Source: Progne subis subis (lineage: Eukaryota > Chordata > Aves > Passeriformes > Hirundinidae). From it: 64,000 nt of DNA. The stretch spans positions 62,001 through 126,000 of the forward strand of contig JAKJHU010000183.1 in NCBI GenBank assembly GCA_022316685.1, written 5' to 3'. The notes beneath the pieces were generated by a model, which saw nothing but the letters and a program-made list of their open reading frames with translations, searched no databases and was not told the DNA's origin. The position numbers and the translations under genes were made by a program. The stretch's first letter is position 1, and each line of letters opens with the position of its first letter. Below are positions 36,629 to 49,880 of this stretch, piece after piece.

Positions 36629-37111
36629 ATGGAAGAAAGCTCCAGTTCTCCTGTTTCCCCTGTGGATAGCTTGGGGACCAGTGAAGAGGAGCTGGAAAGG
36701 CAGCCAAAGAGATTTGGCAGGAAGAGAAGATACAGTAAGAAGTCCAGCGAAGATGGCAGCCCCAACCCAGGGAAGAGGGGGAAAAAGTCCAGTCCCAGCT
36801 CCCAATCTTACGAAGAACTACAGAGCCAGAGGATCCTGGCCAACGTCAGAGAGAGGCAGAGGACTCAGTCGCTCAACGAAGCTTTTGCTGCCCTGAGGAA
36901 AATCATCCCCACGCTGCCCTCTGACAAACTGAGTAAAATCCAGACGCTCAAGCTGGCAGCGAGGTACATAGACTTCCTCTACCAGGTGCTACAGAGCGAC
37001 GAGATGGACAGTAAGATGACGAGCTGCAGTTACGTGGCTCATGAGAGGCTCAGTTATGCCTTCTCCGTGTGGAGGATGGAGGGAGCGTGGTCCATGTCAG
37101 CCTCCCACTAG
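36629..37111 (+). CDS. TWIST2: Twist-related protein 2 (Dermo1), bHLH transcription factor, 160 aa
   Basis: Intact single-exon CDS from ATG 36629 (A at -3, G at +4) to TAG. Order of parts: acidic/serine N-terminus (1-25); basic nuclear localisation segments KRFGRKRR (27-34) and GKRGKK (49-53); bHLH about 66-118 with [18 protein letters not shown], the loop [10 protein letters not shown] and helix 2 [18 protein letters not shown]; the C-terminal Twist box (WR motif) with [14 protein letters not shown] at 141-154. Length equals the 160 aa I recall for human TWIST2. The long glycine repeats of TWIST1 (about 202 aa) are absent, and [15 protein letters not shown] reads as TWIST2, so this is TWIST2. 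The protein binds E-boxes as homo- or heterodimers with E proteins. It is known to repress mesenchymal differentiation genes and to act in dermis, bone and muscle precursors. Compared with human (from memory) only a few N-terminal positions differ. The bHLH appears unchanged. Confidence 0.98.
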   Translation: MEESSSSPVSPVDSLGTSEEELERQPKRFGRKRRYSKKSSEDGSPNPGKRGKKSSPSSQSYEELQSQRILANVRERQRTQSLNEAFAALRKIIPTLPSDKLSKIQTLKLAARYIDFLYQVLQSDEMDSKMTSCSYVAHERLSYAFSVWRMEGAWSMSASH

Positions 37112-38768
37112 CCACTGCCCGGGCCGGGCCAGCCCAAGGGGTAGGTACTCGTTTCTCTTCTCCTGGATGATTCTCTGGGTCTGTTTCCTTCCCTTTGCCC
37201 TTGGTGGAATGCTGGGGATGCTGATGGGTTGGGGGTCACCGACCTGGAGTGCAGCATAGGCACGGCCAATTCCTCCCGCTCCCCCCGCGCCGGCGGAAAT
37301 TCAAAAAAATGGAGCTTCCAGGAAGGCGAACAAAAGTGAGATTTGCCCCAAATTTTGGTGGGGGGGATGGGGAATAATAATCAGCATGCTTTTGCTCTGT
37401 GAGAATGTGGAGTAAGAGGGGGCTGGTGTTGAGAGCTGGATGATGAGCGTCAGAGGGGAAGCCGTCACCGTGTGAGATTTACCAGAAAGAGCTGTTTCAG
37501 AGGACTCGGAGAAAAAAGGTGATGGCCACAGCAGGCTGACAAGGGGATCCAAAACAGCTGCTGCCCCACTCCGTGGGTGTCTGCACCCCAAAATCCCCAG
37601 CGCTGAGCCTTGTGGTGGCCGTGTCCCCTCCCAGCTGGGGGGCCAGCGTGTCGGCAGGACCCACGCGGGGCTGGGTGACGGGTTCGCCCCAGGTTGTGTT
37701 TCTCTTAAAAGAAACGAGCAGCAGATGTCGGCTGCAGCGCCAGGCTGTGCCCCTTCCCCCTCATGCAGCGAAAAGCAAACAGACATAGGAGAAACTCTGC
37801 TAAATTATTTGGTTTGTCCAGTTTCCCTTCCCCAAAGTGTCAGTAAAGCAGCGGCTGGCGTTAGGCGCAGTTTCTTATTCTCCTCACGAAACCCTTCCTC
37901 GTCTCTTTCCATTAGCAGAAAACTACTTCCTCTTCAGCTGCCTTTGTAATATTCGGGGAGGGAGGAATAAACAGTCAGAAAGGAGAGGGGGGAAAAAAGC
38001 CTTTTAATAACACCCTCATCTCCAGCTAATTAAGCAGAGCAGCTCTGTGTTGTGTCAGCCAGAGTTTGGGTCTGCCTAGGTGCTGTCTGGGGCTCCGTAC
38101 ATAAAACAGAGCCCGCGAACCCATTTCACCAAGCAAACACTCCAAAGGGACATTTTCCCCCACCACCCTTGTGATGTAAAAATGAAATAATTGAATTACG
38201 TGCAGAGTTGAAGAAGAAAGTTTATCCCAGCGCATTGGCCAGGCTTGTCTAAAGAGGCAAACCCATCTTTGTTCGGTCAGCAATGAACAGCCCATGCAAA
38301 TAAATAAAAGACAGAGCCAGGCAAAAAGTTGATGCAACTGCAGTGCCTCAGTTCAAAAAGCTAAAAAATGTGAAACCAGGACTTACTAATGGTGTAAAAC
38401 AGACTTAAAATCATTTTAGATGTAAATGTTTCACTTGCATCCTGAAATGGTTTGGAATTTGCACTTCGGTGCTGGACTAAGGTTTTCTACTGATTCCCCA
38501 AAATATGAAAAAGTCTCAAAACTGGTTATTCTAATCATTGCACGAGCTGCCTGTCCTTTGGCTTTATTTAAATAGGTAACACTGTTGTTGGGGTGTTTAT
38601 GGCCATCACCAGTATTCTTATGTTTTGCGCATCATGCCCCGATTTCAACTGCAAAAGCCCAAAACTGAGTGGGTTTTTCAAAAGCTAAACCCTCCGTTTA
38701 TAAAACAGAGAGCTTTTTCCCATGCTAATCTGGATAAAAAACTGCAGCAAACAGATTAAAAACAAAAC

Positions 38769-38806
38769 CCCAAAAAAAAACCCAAAAAAAAAAAAAAAAA
38801 AAACCC
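38769..38806. repeat. A/C low-complexity tract
   Basis: Runs of A separated by CCC or CCCC, with an 18-20 base A run. Confidence 0.85.
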
Positions 38807-41674
38807 CACACAAAAACCCAGGCTTCTTGTCAAAACCAGATGTAAAATGTCCCAAACACATATTTCTTCAGCAGTTTAGATTGGCTGAATAGGAGAGTGC
38901 TGGGCTGGAACAATGCATTGATTCTGTTGTTTCCCAAATGATGTGTTGCCATTAGCCAAGGATGGTTGGAAATCCGTTATCTAATACATAACTACTCCAA
39001 GCACACTGAGCAAAACCTGCAGTTTTTAAATCTCATTTTACAACCCACATTGATTAAATTATCATTAACACTGCTCTGATCAGGAAGACTTCATAGGTAG
39101 TCGCTCAGATTGTCCCTATCCCCCAAAACATCTGAGGATATAACGAAAAAATCATGACGCAGAAGCAAACCCCGGCACGTTTTGGCTTGATTTGGAATAA
39201 ATCGGAATTAGGCGCCTTCGCTGTAACCCAACCTCCAACCCAGTTCTCTGAGGTTGCTCTTGAGGAGGAAGATCCCAAACTTTCTCCCTTTCCCTGTGCC
39301 TGTGTTGTGCAGGAACACGCGTGCGGTTGGACTGTTGAAAAGGTTGTTGACAAATGGCCTGGTGCGGTGCGGTGTCAAATTCTATCGTTTATGGCGACAG
39401 AAATTAGGGCTGCCAGAAAATAAAAAATAAAACTACAACGAGGTCCTCAAGAAACCCTTGAAAACAGGCAAGTTTAGTTGAGTGGTAGAACTTTTTATGG
39501 GTAAGAAGGGAGCAGCCTGTGCTGCCTCAATAGACCAAAAATCCCTAAGAATTTGCTGTGTGGGTTTGGGATCAGTGCCTGCCTTTCCTAGGGAGCAGGA
39601 ACTGCAAACGTAGGGTGAGTACCGCTCAGGCTGGGCTGCCACCCTCCCTTTTCCCAGGGTTTTGGGGAGAGAGAAGCAAGGAAAGGCTTTCTCCTCGGAG
39701 GGACACTCAATCCCCTCTGGCTGCTAGCAAAACAGAAATCAGAGGAGCTGTTTGATTAGAAAATCAGAGCCTTGGGAACTGGGAAAATGCCACCTGGCCC
39801 CTGCGAATGCCAGCAGGTCACTGCTGCCTGCCCCCCTGGCCACGAGTTCCTGCTCCATGGAAATCCAGACAACTAACTCCGGGAGTTGCAGGAGAAACAG
39901 GCACAGTTTTTGCACCTCTAGGACTGCAAAGGGATGTTTCGGCAGAGCCTTCCTTCCCGCAGAATCTCCCCATCCTCAATGGCCGGCACCTGCACCCCTC
40001 CCCTGGCAGTCGCCTTTCCCTTTTGCTTTTGAAATGTTCCACAGGCTCCAAACTGAAAAGAACAAATCAGGGGAAAAAAAAAAAAGACAGTGTGTTTGCT
40101 GATATTCCTTTTAGTAGGGAAAAACCTGTCCGGCCAGGATGGCAAGACAGTCAGAAAAGCATAAAGGAAAACACAGCCCAGGACCCTGCACCAGTATGAT
40201 CAGTCTGCTGCTCCTTCCCTCTCACTGGGGACGCGCTCTCTGCCTCCCCTGGGCTGGCACTGGCACTGGGAAGCCCATTTTCCCACCTTTTTCATGCTGG
40301 TGAAGCCACGTTTGAGGCATAGGTTTGATCCACAGCCCTCATCACATCGCCTCTCCTGACTTGCAGGGTTTGTTTCCAGTATAAAACACCAGCGTCCTAT
40401 TTCATTTTCTCCTTAAAGAAGCAAACAGATGTTGTCTCTGCTGGCCCTGGGAACAAAACCTAATTCTATAGTATCTGAGAGCAGCACAGTTAACTGGGGG
40501 TGTAGTGACACTGGAATGAAGCCCTTTTTTGTCCCAAAAGCCCCATTTTTTTTATATGCATCCTTCAAAAAATGTAAATAAGTTTCCTTGACAGGAAGGA
40601 TTGTAAAGTTTGGTATTTACGTTAATAGCCTTGTAGCGGCGGGGAGGGGTGGGGGTTTCATCTCAGCGCATTTAAAAAGCCCAGCAAAATGCATTTTCGA
40701 TCCTTTGTTTACGTTCGTGTCTTTCCTTGGGAAAGGATAAATCTGTTACCCAGCAGACACCAAACACGCTGCAGTCAGCCAAGAAACGCTCAGGCTCAGG
40801 GATCTTTGAAAAAGAGGGTGCAAGGGAAATGCTCCGGAGAAGGAGACATGCAAAGAGACAAATCTGCCAGGGCCTAGACGCAAATAAATGAATTACCCAT
40901 CAGAAAGAGCTGGAGACACGCATGGCGGAGAGAAAATGCTGGATCAGGTCCGAAGGAGCGCTTAGAAAAGTGGTAAAAACATGTTATTACTTAATCTTCT
41001 GGAGGCAGAGCTGCGGTGAAAGTCCTATCGGGAGAGATGTGCGTTGAAGGGTCATTAAGGGAAAAATCGAGGCAGACATTTCAGCTAAGTAGACATAATT
41101 TGTCTCCAAATTAGTCATCCTCACACTGCTCAGCTCTGCAGAGCAGCCCCTAATTTTCAAAGCATCCTCATTAAAACAAAGGGAGAGATCGAAACGCTTC
41201 TCCTGAGCAGCCTCCCCTCGCATTCCTTCCTACAGTGCTTCTTGGGGGCATATTTCCTGCAGTTGTAGGTAGCAGTGATAAATGAGCCCTGGAGATCACA
41301 GTGAGTTCTTACAGAGATGGGACAGATCCTGTAACCACCGCTGAGATCTCTCTTGGAACATTTCATGTCACTCTTTCCCCCGGCAATATAATTATTTTTA
41401 TAGCCGTAGCCCTGAGAATCATTTCCATGTGCTTCAGCACAACTTTGAAATCTCGGAGCCCAAAACCTCCAGAATTTATGTCTCTTGCTGGAGAGCTGCA
41501 GGAAGGGTTTGACAAGGCCAGGAACGTGGAAAGGGACGGCACCAGAACCCCGAAACACAGAGCCACCTGGAAAAGCTGTCAGGGAATTACAGCTGGCAGG
41601 GGAAAGCAGATATTTTCGGGGAGCTTTTTCCCCATCTTCCCAGATGGAAGGAGGTTTTTCACAGAAAATTAGGA

Positions 41675-41686
41675 GGGGGGGGGGGG
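41675..41686. repeat. G homopolymer (12 G)
   Basis: AGGA followed by twelve G and then six A. Only one G run is present, so an intramolecular quadruplex is not implied. Confidence 0.85.
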
Positions 41687-41895
41687 AAAAAACGCAGATT
41701 GCTCCTTGCAGGATGCTGATTCCACCAGACACTTCGGTGGGTTGCTCAGAAAGTCACCACAGCTCCTGATTCCCTTCTTCAGGCAAATTTGGAAGTGCGG
41801 AAAACCGAGAAACCATCCAGCTGGATATTAGCAGACTCATACTAATTAATGATCAGTTCTCAAGAATTAAAACAGTAGAAATATTTGCCAGAGAT

Positions 41896-41962
41896 TTAAA
41901 AAAAAAACCAAAAAAAAAAACCAACCAAAAAAACCCAAAAAACAAAAAACAAAAAACCAACC
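41896..41962. repeat. A/C low-complexity tract
   Basis: A runs of six to eleven separated by CC or CCC, about 70 bases. It is similar in style to the tracts at 38.8 kb and 60.3 kb. Confidence 0.85.
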
Positions 41963-43129
41963 CACACTGAAACAGCAAAACACCAAACCAACACTTGGCA
42001 CTAATTAGATTTGTAGTTGTGGAAGATGACCATTCAGCAACAACAACTAATCACACACAAAGAGCAAATTAACTCAGCCAGCCCATAAATCAAGGGGAGG
42101 CAGCCGTTGCCCTCAGACTCATCCCTTTAACCACTTCCACACCAGCCCCAGCCCGTCCCCTCAGCCCCAATGTCCTTGTTCTTCTCCTGCCAGTGGTGCA
42201 GCAAAGATGTGGGAATCAAGGCTCTGAGAGCTCTTGGGCATGTTCTTCTCCTCCCGCCTTAGAGAGGGGATTCAGGGGGGAAGATAGAGGATCCCTCTTT
42301 GAGTTTCATTTGTGATCTGACACCAGGAGCCCAAGGTTTTAAGTGCTTAGCAGTAAGGAGGGTTTTCCCTCAGGAATGGTGGGGGGGTGGCGGGGGAGAA
42401 GTAAAATCAGTCTTTCTCTATCATGTCAAGGGAAGCAACGTCAGGAATTCGGAGACAGGTTTGTTGCAGGAGGAGGGTGCAAATAGGACAGGGAGGTTTG
42501 GTTACCACTCCCATAAAAATGTTAAATAAGCCACAGTAACTCCTAAGCCCTGCTGATAACAGAGGGCACAAAGAGGCCATTAGGTCCCTGAATTCTCCGG
42601 ATTTGTTCCCTGACTTCTCCGGGCGGCTCTCTCCATGGCCTGAGCTTTTTGAGTGGAAAAGGCGTGTTGGTCTAACACTCCAAAAGGAGAACAGGAAAGG
42701 CAGCAGGGATTCTTCATTCCCAAACCAGCGGCCAGGGAGTGCCTGGCAGTGCCCAGGGGCTGGGATCCACCCAGATCCAACATTTCTTTGTTACAATTAT
42801 GTGAATTGGGACTTTTTTTTTTTTTTTTTTTAAACACCTGTGGTTCGGCAAGGGATGGGATTGAGGCAGATAACACTCTCCCGCAGATCGCAAAAGTGGT
42901 CAGACACCAAAGCAGAAAATAATCCTTGTGTCCTGCGCTCTACGGTGAGCGACAGTCCCTCCTCTTCCTCCCATCTCCTCTCCACCTTTCAACCACAGCT
43001 TGGAAAACAGAAGAAGGAGGTGGGGGCAAGAGAAGAGACAGATGTCTGCGGGGTCTTCTTGATATATATTTACTGGAAAAGGTCCAGTAAGCCTGGCCTA
43101 GCTTTAATTGAATTCCTAATACGATAGTT

Positions 43130-43400
43130 TTGCCTTGTTAGTTGCCGCCCTCAAGAAGCATTTTCTTAAGAGATATTAGACCTGCCAAACGCATGCTTTA
43201 AGATGCATGAATTGGGTTTTGGGTTAGTTTAGCCACCAAAACCCCTCGTGCAGTCATTTATCTGATTATGCCCTCGGTTTCAGCTGTTCAGGACTCCTTG
43301 AAAAATCATATGTTTGTGCTTAAATATAAATAAACCAAATTGCTCTGCTGAAATGGGGGAATCACAGCAGAGCTTCCTATTAAAAATAATTAGTTAATCC
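43130..43400. promoter_or_regulatory. Repeat-free intronic segment with possible regulatory character
   Basis: Mixed-composition single-copy DNA with homeobox-type cores (ATAATTAGTTAATCC near 43386), ATAAATAAACC near 43328 and no low-complexity sequence. I see no exon in it. Function is a guess that only cross-species conservation could support. Confidence 0.15.
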
Positions 43401-45233
43401 AGCTTAGAAAATTCAGTAGGGTGGGATGGAGCCAGGGAGAAGCTTTCATAAAAAACCCCAGTATTTTGGATGACTGGGTGGATTCCCCAAGGCATCCACA
43501 CCCATTGCCCCAAAAACCAAGCTCCTCTACAAAATTAACCTGCCGGAGACACAAAAAAGCACATTTCAGGCTAACCTTTATGACAAATTTTATGCACACC
43601 GTGATGAAATATCTGTGTGATGCGGCTCCTTAGGCAGAACTCCTGCTCAGAAATGTGAGACATATAACAAATAAAATTGTGGACTCAGGAGGAAGGCAAA
43701 CAGGGAGATGTTTCCCAGCAAACAACTTGGCATTGGTAACTAAAGATAAACCACCTTGTTAAGGACAGGAAAGGAGTTCATAGTTTAATCCGTCTGCACA
43801 AAACCCAGCTGGGCCCACCAGAAACCCCTGTACTATCACCCACGGATGCTGTCAGGACCACGCTTGCCCTGCAGCACAAAAATCCCACCCTGAATACGGC
43901 CAGGACAGAGATGCAACGAAATTTATTAACCACCCATTAATCAAAGGGGTTTGGACTGGGAAAATAGGTTTTCCATTTGTCCCAGCTGAGCACCTGCCTC
44001 CCTGTCCTTCCCAAGCACATTCCACCGGGATGCCCTTCACCACCTCCACACCACAACCCCCCAAAATGCACCCCACAGGAACTATTATCCCAGTTTTTGT
44101 GAGTTTGAGTCTTTCTTCCCTCAAAAACACAGGTGAGCTCGCCCATCAGTGGGCTCCAGGGCATGGGATGTATGGCAGGAATTGAGCCTCTGCAAAGAAG
44201 CAGAGCGTTTTCACCCATGGCACTGCCTCTGGGAATACCAGGGAATCATGGAAATTTCCCAGTGAGAAACCAGGGCATAAAACCACATGATAAAAACAGG
44301 CCAGACAAGATAACTCTTTTTTTTTTTAAAAAAAGCACTCTGCACACAACATATTAACTTGGATTTTTGGATAAGATGGCTATCCTGCGTATTTTAATTT
44401 ATTTTGCTTAATTATTTTGCCTGATGAGCCCAGGAAATTTCTGATAGCACCGAGCCCTTTGTGCTGCAGTAATTGTGAGCGCGACAGTCCAGGCGCGGCC
44501 CCGCGATCTCCAAAGCTCCCTTCCAACTCCATGGGGGTTTGTGCACGGAACAACCCGACATTTTACACGGGTTTTTTCATCCCTGGCCACAAAAGTGCTG
44601 TTTAAAAGATCCCTGGGGTTGCCAGCACTAAATAATCTATTTTATACCAGGTGGGGCTGAAATGTTTGCTGTTGGAAGGGAGCTGGAAGCGCGGCGGAGT
44701 GGCCGCATTCTCGCCTCCATCGTGATGCGACGAGTTTGCACTTGGGTTTTGGGACTGAGAAGCGGTTCAGGCTTTTGAACTGTTTGAACCAGCTTGCAAC
44801 TCATGAACCGGGGAGATCAGAGATCCACTTCCAGTGATTCCCTTGGAAACTTTAAAATCAAACAACCTAATGATCAATATTTCTCATTATAATGCATGCA
44901 AAGGAATAACTCACCACTGCTTTCCCTGCCCGTTCCAGGGAAATTGGTAGTGGAAAGCACCTCAAAAAGACCCTGTCACACCAAAAATACAATTCCAGGT
45001 ACCCCCAGGGCAATGCCATGTCCCCAGAGGGCTGAGGGTACAGAATTGGGAGCTCAAATCACGCTGATGTTCAATAGGATCAAGCTGATCTGGAAGTTTT
45101 CCTCTTAAGCGCTGTTATTTTGTAAACCAGGCAATACTTTCACTCTCGATGAGTGGGAAAAGGTAAATATTTTAAAGCTGCTGAGGGAAACAGGCACAGC
45201 TTTGAAAATCGTAGCTATTCCTTAGCTGTACAT

Positions 45234-45323
45234 ATTCGTGGAATCGTAAGACTTTTCAGGCTAATGATGTCAGAATCAATTCATGGAATCATATGATTTT
45301 TCGGGATAATTGTGTCAGAATCA
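45234..45323. repeat. Tandem duplication, 2 x 45 bases
   Basis: Two adjacent 45-base copies begin ATTCGTGGAATC and ATTCATGGAATC and both end GTCAGAATCA. About ten positions differ, so the duplication is not recent. Confidence 0.85.
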
Positions 45324-47513
45324 GAGAGGGAAATGTCTGGCCTCGAATACAACAGTCTGCAAATCTATTTCCCCTTTTTCATACAGGTTTATTGTTCTCA
45401 TATATGCGTCACTGGCTCATTTTCTGCAGCAATCAGGTTTTCATGCTCACTCCAATGCCCGAGGTACGTGTCCCAAGGACAATTCTTAGATCGGCCCACT
45501 CATCCCTGCTCCTCCAGAAAATATACCTCCTTTTTAGAGCACGTTTGGAGCTATTTCCTAACGCCATCATTTCACCAGCTGTGAAATGTATTTTCGTCCG
45601 CCCATGCTGTTTTTCCTTAATCTTTCACTGAAATACTACTGCCCAGCCTCTCACACAGCTACAGCCACATTTGTGTTGTTTGAAGATCCAAAAAAGCTCT
45701 TTCTGGAGAGGAAACCCATGGGCTCCCCCCCTCGAATTGCTCATCCGCTGCACTGCTGAGGCTGCCTCGCAGCTCCTCTGTAGCTCAGGCACATCCTTAA
45801 AACTGCACACAGGGCTAAAGTATTCCAGAACCAGGAGAGTTTGTGTAGTTTCTGAAGGAGGCAGAGGAGGAGATGAAGGTTTCCTGGAGCTGTCACAGGG
45901 AACCCAGGCCGGGAATCAATGCCTAAAGCTTTTCAGGAGGTCTGGCTGCTGGGACAAGTTTGGGACTTGGGTGTTTGGAGCTGCTCCATTGAGGTGTAAA
46001 CAGGGGTAATGAGGCACTTCCAGCCCTGCAGCCTTGGCACAACCGGGGAAGAACTCAGGAGAGTTGTTGGTCCAGTGGCGAGCTTGTTTTTACCCCCACT
46101 TCCAGCAGGTTACCTTCTCCCAGGGGTCATGTGAGCTGGGAATGCCTGAGACAGGAATGCCAAACCACCCCCAATCAGAGCTCCAGCCCTGTGCAGGCTC
46201 TGCTGGGACCCCAACCCTTAGCTCTAGTCCCAGCCCCTCAGAGCAGGACAGGAGCCCTGGATTTTGGGCTCTCCCTCTCTGGCTGCCAGCGCCACGGAGG
46301 GATGCAGGGACACCAGGCTTTACTCCAGCAGGTCCAGGAGGCATTGGATGGGGCCGAGACGCAGATGAGGCTGCTCCATTTCCATTCTCTTAGGAAACTT
46401 AGGAATTTTTATAAAAAAGCAAGCGAGGATTTGGCAGCAAGCGGAGGGTGGGGATGCCTGCCAAGGCCTGGACAGCTGTACCTTCTTCACTAGCAAGTTG
46501 TGTGATCAGCGAGGGCCGTGCTGAAAGCCAAGAGGAGTTACCAGAGCTGCCACATCGCATTTGGCTGATCCTCCCTCTGGGAGACACCTTAAAGAAACAA
46601 ACCCACCCTAACAGCTCCGCTGGCATCAGCACAGCAAAACCAGGGTGACCTCACAGACTTGGGGGGCTGTTGTGGTGTTCCCCACCAGCCCTTTCCCCAA
46701 TTTTGAATCCAAGACGAGGGGACAGGAGGAGGAGGAGACTTATCCGAGGCTGTTTTTCCATTTTTGCTTGCGTACCAAAGCCCTGCCTGCCCCTCCCATG
46801 CGCGGCTGGACCTTCTCGACAGCTTGAAATAACCCAGGAAATTGTGCAAAAGCTGCAGCAGGTCCTGTCCTGCCCAGCTGGAGGGCCAACCAGCCCAGCA
46901 GCCGGCACCAAGGGGTGGTCTTGCACTCCAAATTCTAAACCTTTGGTCTGCTGGGGTCTTCAGAACAGCAGGAAGATCACAGCAGAAGGAGGGAGTGCAG
47001 TGTGATAGGCTTGGAGGAAATCTGGGGAGCGCTGATGTGCCTGCATGCCCCAGGCTGTGGCCGGAGGAGCCTCTCCTCCCAGCAGAGTGGCTGACAAAAG
47101 GCTCTCAGATGTCTTCTTAAACGGAAAATTATCCCCCCTTTCCTTCAAGAGAAAAGCAAGAAATCTATCTCGAGGTGTTACCCCATCCTCTACATCTCCA
47201 AGCACTTCCCAGTTTGAAGGTTTCATTTTAAGCTCATTACTGAAACAACCTCCTGGCTTCCAAAGCCTCCCTTCGCACAGCCTGCCACGTGTATTCCCAT
47301 TTCCCTCACAAAGTTCATTTTCCTTGCAAACATCTCCAAAAGGTCCTTCCAAAAGCAACCGTGCTCACTCCAAAACTGCACTGAGGTACCCTTTCCCCAC
47401 ACATCCCGGCGGTGCACAAACACTTCTGGCCAGATTTCTTCATCTCTCCCCACCCTGGCAGCTCCAGCAGATTCCCAGGCTGGGAGATGGAAAACGTGGA
47501 AAACCGCAGGAGC

Positions 47514-47526
47514 TGCTGACTCAGCG
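47514..47526. promoter_or_regulatory. MAF recognition element-like site
   Basis: TGCTGACTCAGCG matches the 13-base T-MARE palindrome TGCTGACTCAGCA at 12 positions and contains an AP-1 core. It lies in the TWIST2 intron. Whether it is used is unknown. Confidence 0.35.
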
Positions 47527-47842
47527 CCTGCTGGCACTAGAGGGCAGGGTAAACTGCATTAAATAAAGAATCAGGTGGGGTTGGGGTTGCATCCAAGGGG
47601 AACACCTCCCGTAAGTCTAACAGGGAGCACATGGAATATCGGGGAGCAGCCAGGAGCTGTCTCAGTGCCCAAGAAAAGGAGGAACCAAATTTTGCACTGG
47701 GTGCATCCCACATCAATGATCATCAGGAGAGCAGACTCCCAGGTTATTTAATTTAAGGTCCAGAGTGTGGCACCAGAGGTGCTTCCACCTTGGAGTCGCA
47801 GCTGCCTTTCTGATAGAAAAACTCTTAAAAAAAACCCCCAAA

Positions 47843-47865
47843 AACAACAACAACAACAACAACAA
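47843..47865. repeat. CAA microsatellite
   Basis: Seven AAC/CAA units inside an A/C-rich tract. Confidence 0.85.
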
Positions 47866-49847
47866 AAACCCCAACCAAAACCAACTAATTTCTCTGCTGT
47901 ACTTTCCTGAGCATGTGATTAACCCTGCCCTGTCCTCCTCCTAATAGGAGATTTTAAATTAGCTCCAAACACAAAAAGCACAGGTCAACTCCATTCCTTT
48001 CTCAACAGCCCCTTCAATAAACAACTCAGTTTTTAAAAGATGACTCCAAGAGGGTCGGGCAGCGCAGCCCTTTCATGAGGGAAAAATGGCACAGAGCTGG
48101 CAAGGCAATTTGTGGCCTCAACACAAGGAAAGACAAACGCCTCAGGCCTCCCAGGCCAGGCTTAATCCTGCAGGACAAGCATCCTCCAGAGCTGCTGATA
48201 CCCACAGAAAGTATCTGCCCTTCCCGGAGGGACTGCATTCCTTAAAACATCTAAAGATTGGGGTGGGTGAGAAGCAGCTGGACCCCAGAGGGATGTTCAC
48301 CTCAACACAGGCCTAGACGCAGCTGAGACCCCTGAAAACTGCGCAGGAGAGCTGACAGGGACATCCTGAAGGTCCTGGGGCAGGGAGAGGAGAGGGACAA
48401 ACCCCAAAATCCAAGAGATTCCGCGGGTTCCTTAGAAGAGAGTAACTAAATGCTGCTGAGTAGGGAAAATGCAAGGTTTTGGCTGCGATTTGGAAGTTGA
48501 AAAGTCTCGGGCCTGCTTTGATGCTGAGGAAGAAGGGGGATCTGTAAGTCTACGCCGAAAAAAGGGGGTTTGAAGCACAGCAAGGTGCAGAGGTGATGGG
48601 CGAGGAAGGAGCCCCCAGCTTGCTCCCATCTGCTCTGTTCGACCCCAGCCCTTTTCCCACTGGTTTTGGCAGGCAGCACAAGTGCCACAGGATGCTGGGG
48701 TTCTTTCCAGCCGATGCCCCTCATGGGGGCACTTCCCACCAGGGTCTCTTGGCTAACTGAGAGGATTACACTTCTCCTGCGACCATTGACCATTTGATGG
48801 GACGGCAGCAGCGGGTTTTGTTCTCCTTGCACACACAGCCCACCCTGGGTTCATCTCCACCGTGCCCTTAAATCACCTTGCCCTGCAATTTTGGCAGCTG
48901 GATGGTGCCTCAGTTTCCCCTCCAGAAAGCAAATGCGAACACTTGCAGTGCCCACCTTGCCACCCCCCCAGCAGGCAGGACCTTGCCAGCAGAGAGTGGG
49001 GATTCACGTGCCACCAGGCTGGATTTACACCGAGCCCTATATATTCCTTCCGCAGCTTCTCGTTTCAGAGATCTGAATTGCAGATGTTGCTGCGCCTCAG
49101 ATTTGGAGAGGGACAAAAACGGAAGGAAAAAGGTTAAGCAGCTCTGTGAGTCACTCCAATACACAACCTACTGTTGATTTAGAAACCTACCTCGGCTGTA
49201 AATAGAGAATGAGCTTCTCTGAAGTGTTTAACCTCTTATATTCTGGCCAGAAAAACTAATAGATGAGAGCAAAACATCCCTCCTGAGTCACAGAAGCAAC
49301 AAAGCTGGAAAACCCTGCCGTGGGGTCAGCACTGAGAATAAAGTGACCCAAAACTAGTGACCTAAGGAGGGAGGGGAAAAATAAAAACGAGGTATTCGTG
49401 GGGCAGATAATGAAGAGAGCGGGCTGTGCTGCTCCAGGCAGCAAAGGCAGGGAATAACTTCCCAAAGAAGCAGAGAGAGGCTGTGCCATGAATAAAATAA
49501 ACTACATCTCAAACCAATGGCGGGACTCTGGTTCCACAGGCACCCACTCAGTGCACCCAGCCTCTCCTTGGAGTCGCACAGGCTCATCGCATCTATCACG
49601 ATCCCAAATCATTTATGCACAGGCTGCTTTTGGGGGGCTTTTGGGAGGCAAAGGACACCTCAGCCTAACTGGGGAAGGGCTGGGGGAAGAATTGCAAAGA
49701 GGGGAGCTTTGCTACAGGCCTTGCCATGCATCTGTGCAAGGGCAGCTCTGGAGAGGGCATGGAAATGTCTTGATTCCAGCTTTGGAAACGTCCTAATTCC
49801 AGCTTTGGAGAGCCCTGTGAGTTTTGGAAGACAGCTGAACCATCCAA

Positions 49848-49880
49848 CCCCCCCTCCTCCCTCCCCCCCCCCCCCGCCCC
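49848..49880. repeat. C-rich tract with a 14-C run
   Basis: CCCCCCTCCTCCCTCCCCCC and further C. This pyrimidine tract could fold into non-B DNA. Confidence 0.85.

Noticed and set aside
36629..37111. Calling the second gene TWIST1
   Set aside because: The length of 160 aa, the lack of glycine repeats and the EMDSKMTSC segment fit TWIST2.
37145..37150. Alternative donor TAG/GTACTC four bases after the chosen one
   Set aside because: It lacks G at +5 and T at +6, whereas GTAGGT at 37141 matches five of six intron positions.
41157..41732. Open frame of 191 codons on the minus strand
   Set aside because: No recognisable motif, and it crosses a G homopolymer. Overlapping frames on the other strand are of similar length.
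44508..44545. Possible CR1 scrap (CCAAAGCTCCCTTCCAACTCC)
   Set aside because: The match is about 30 bases with no supporting flank, so chance cannot be excluded.
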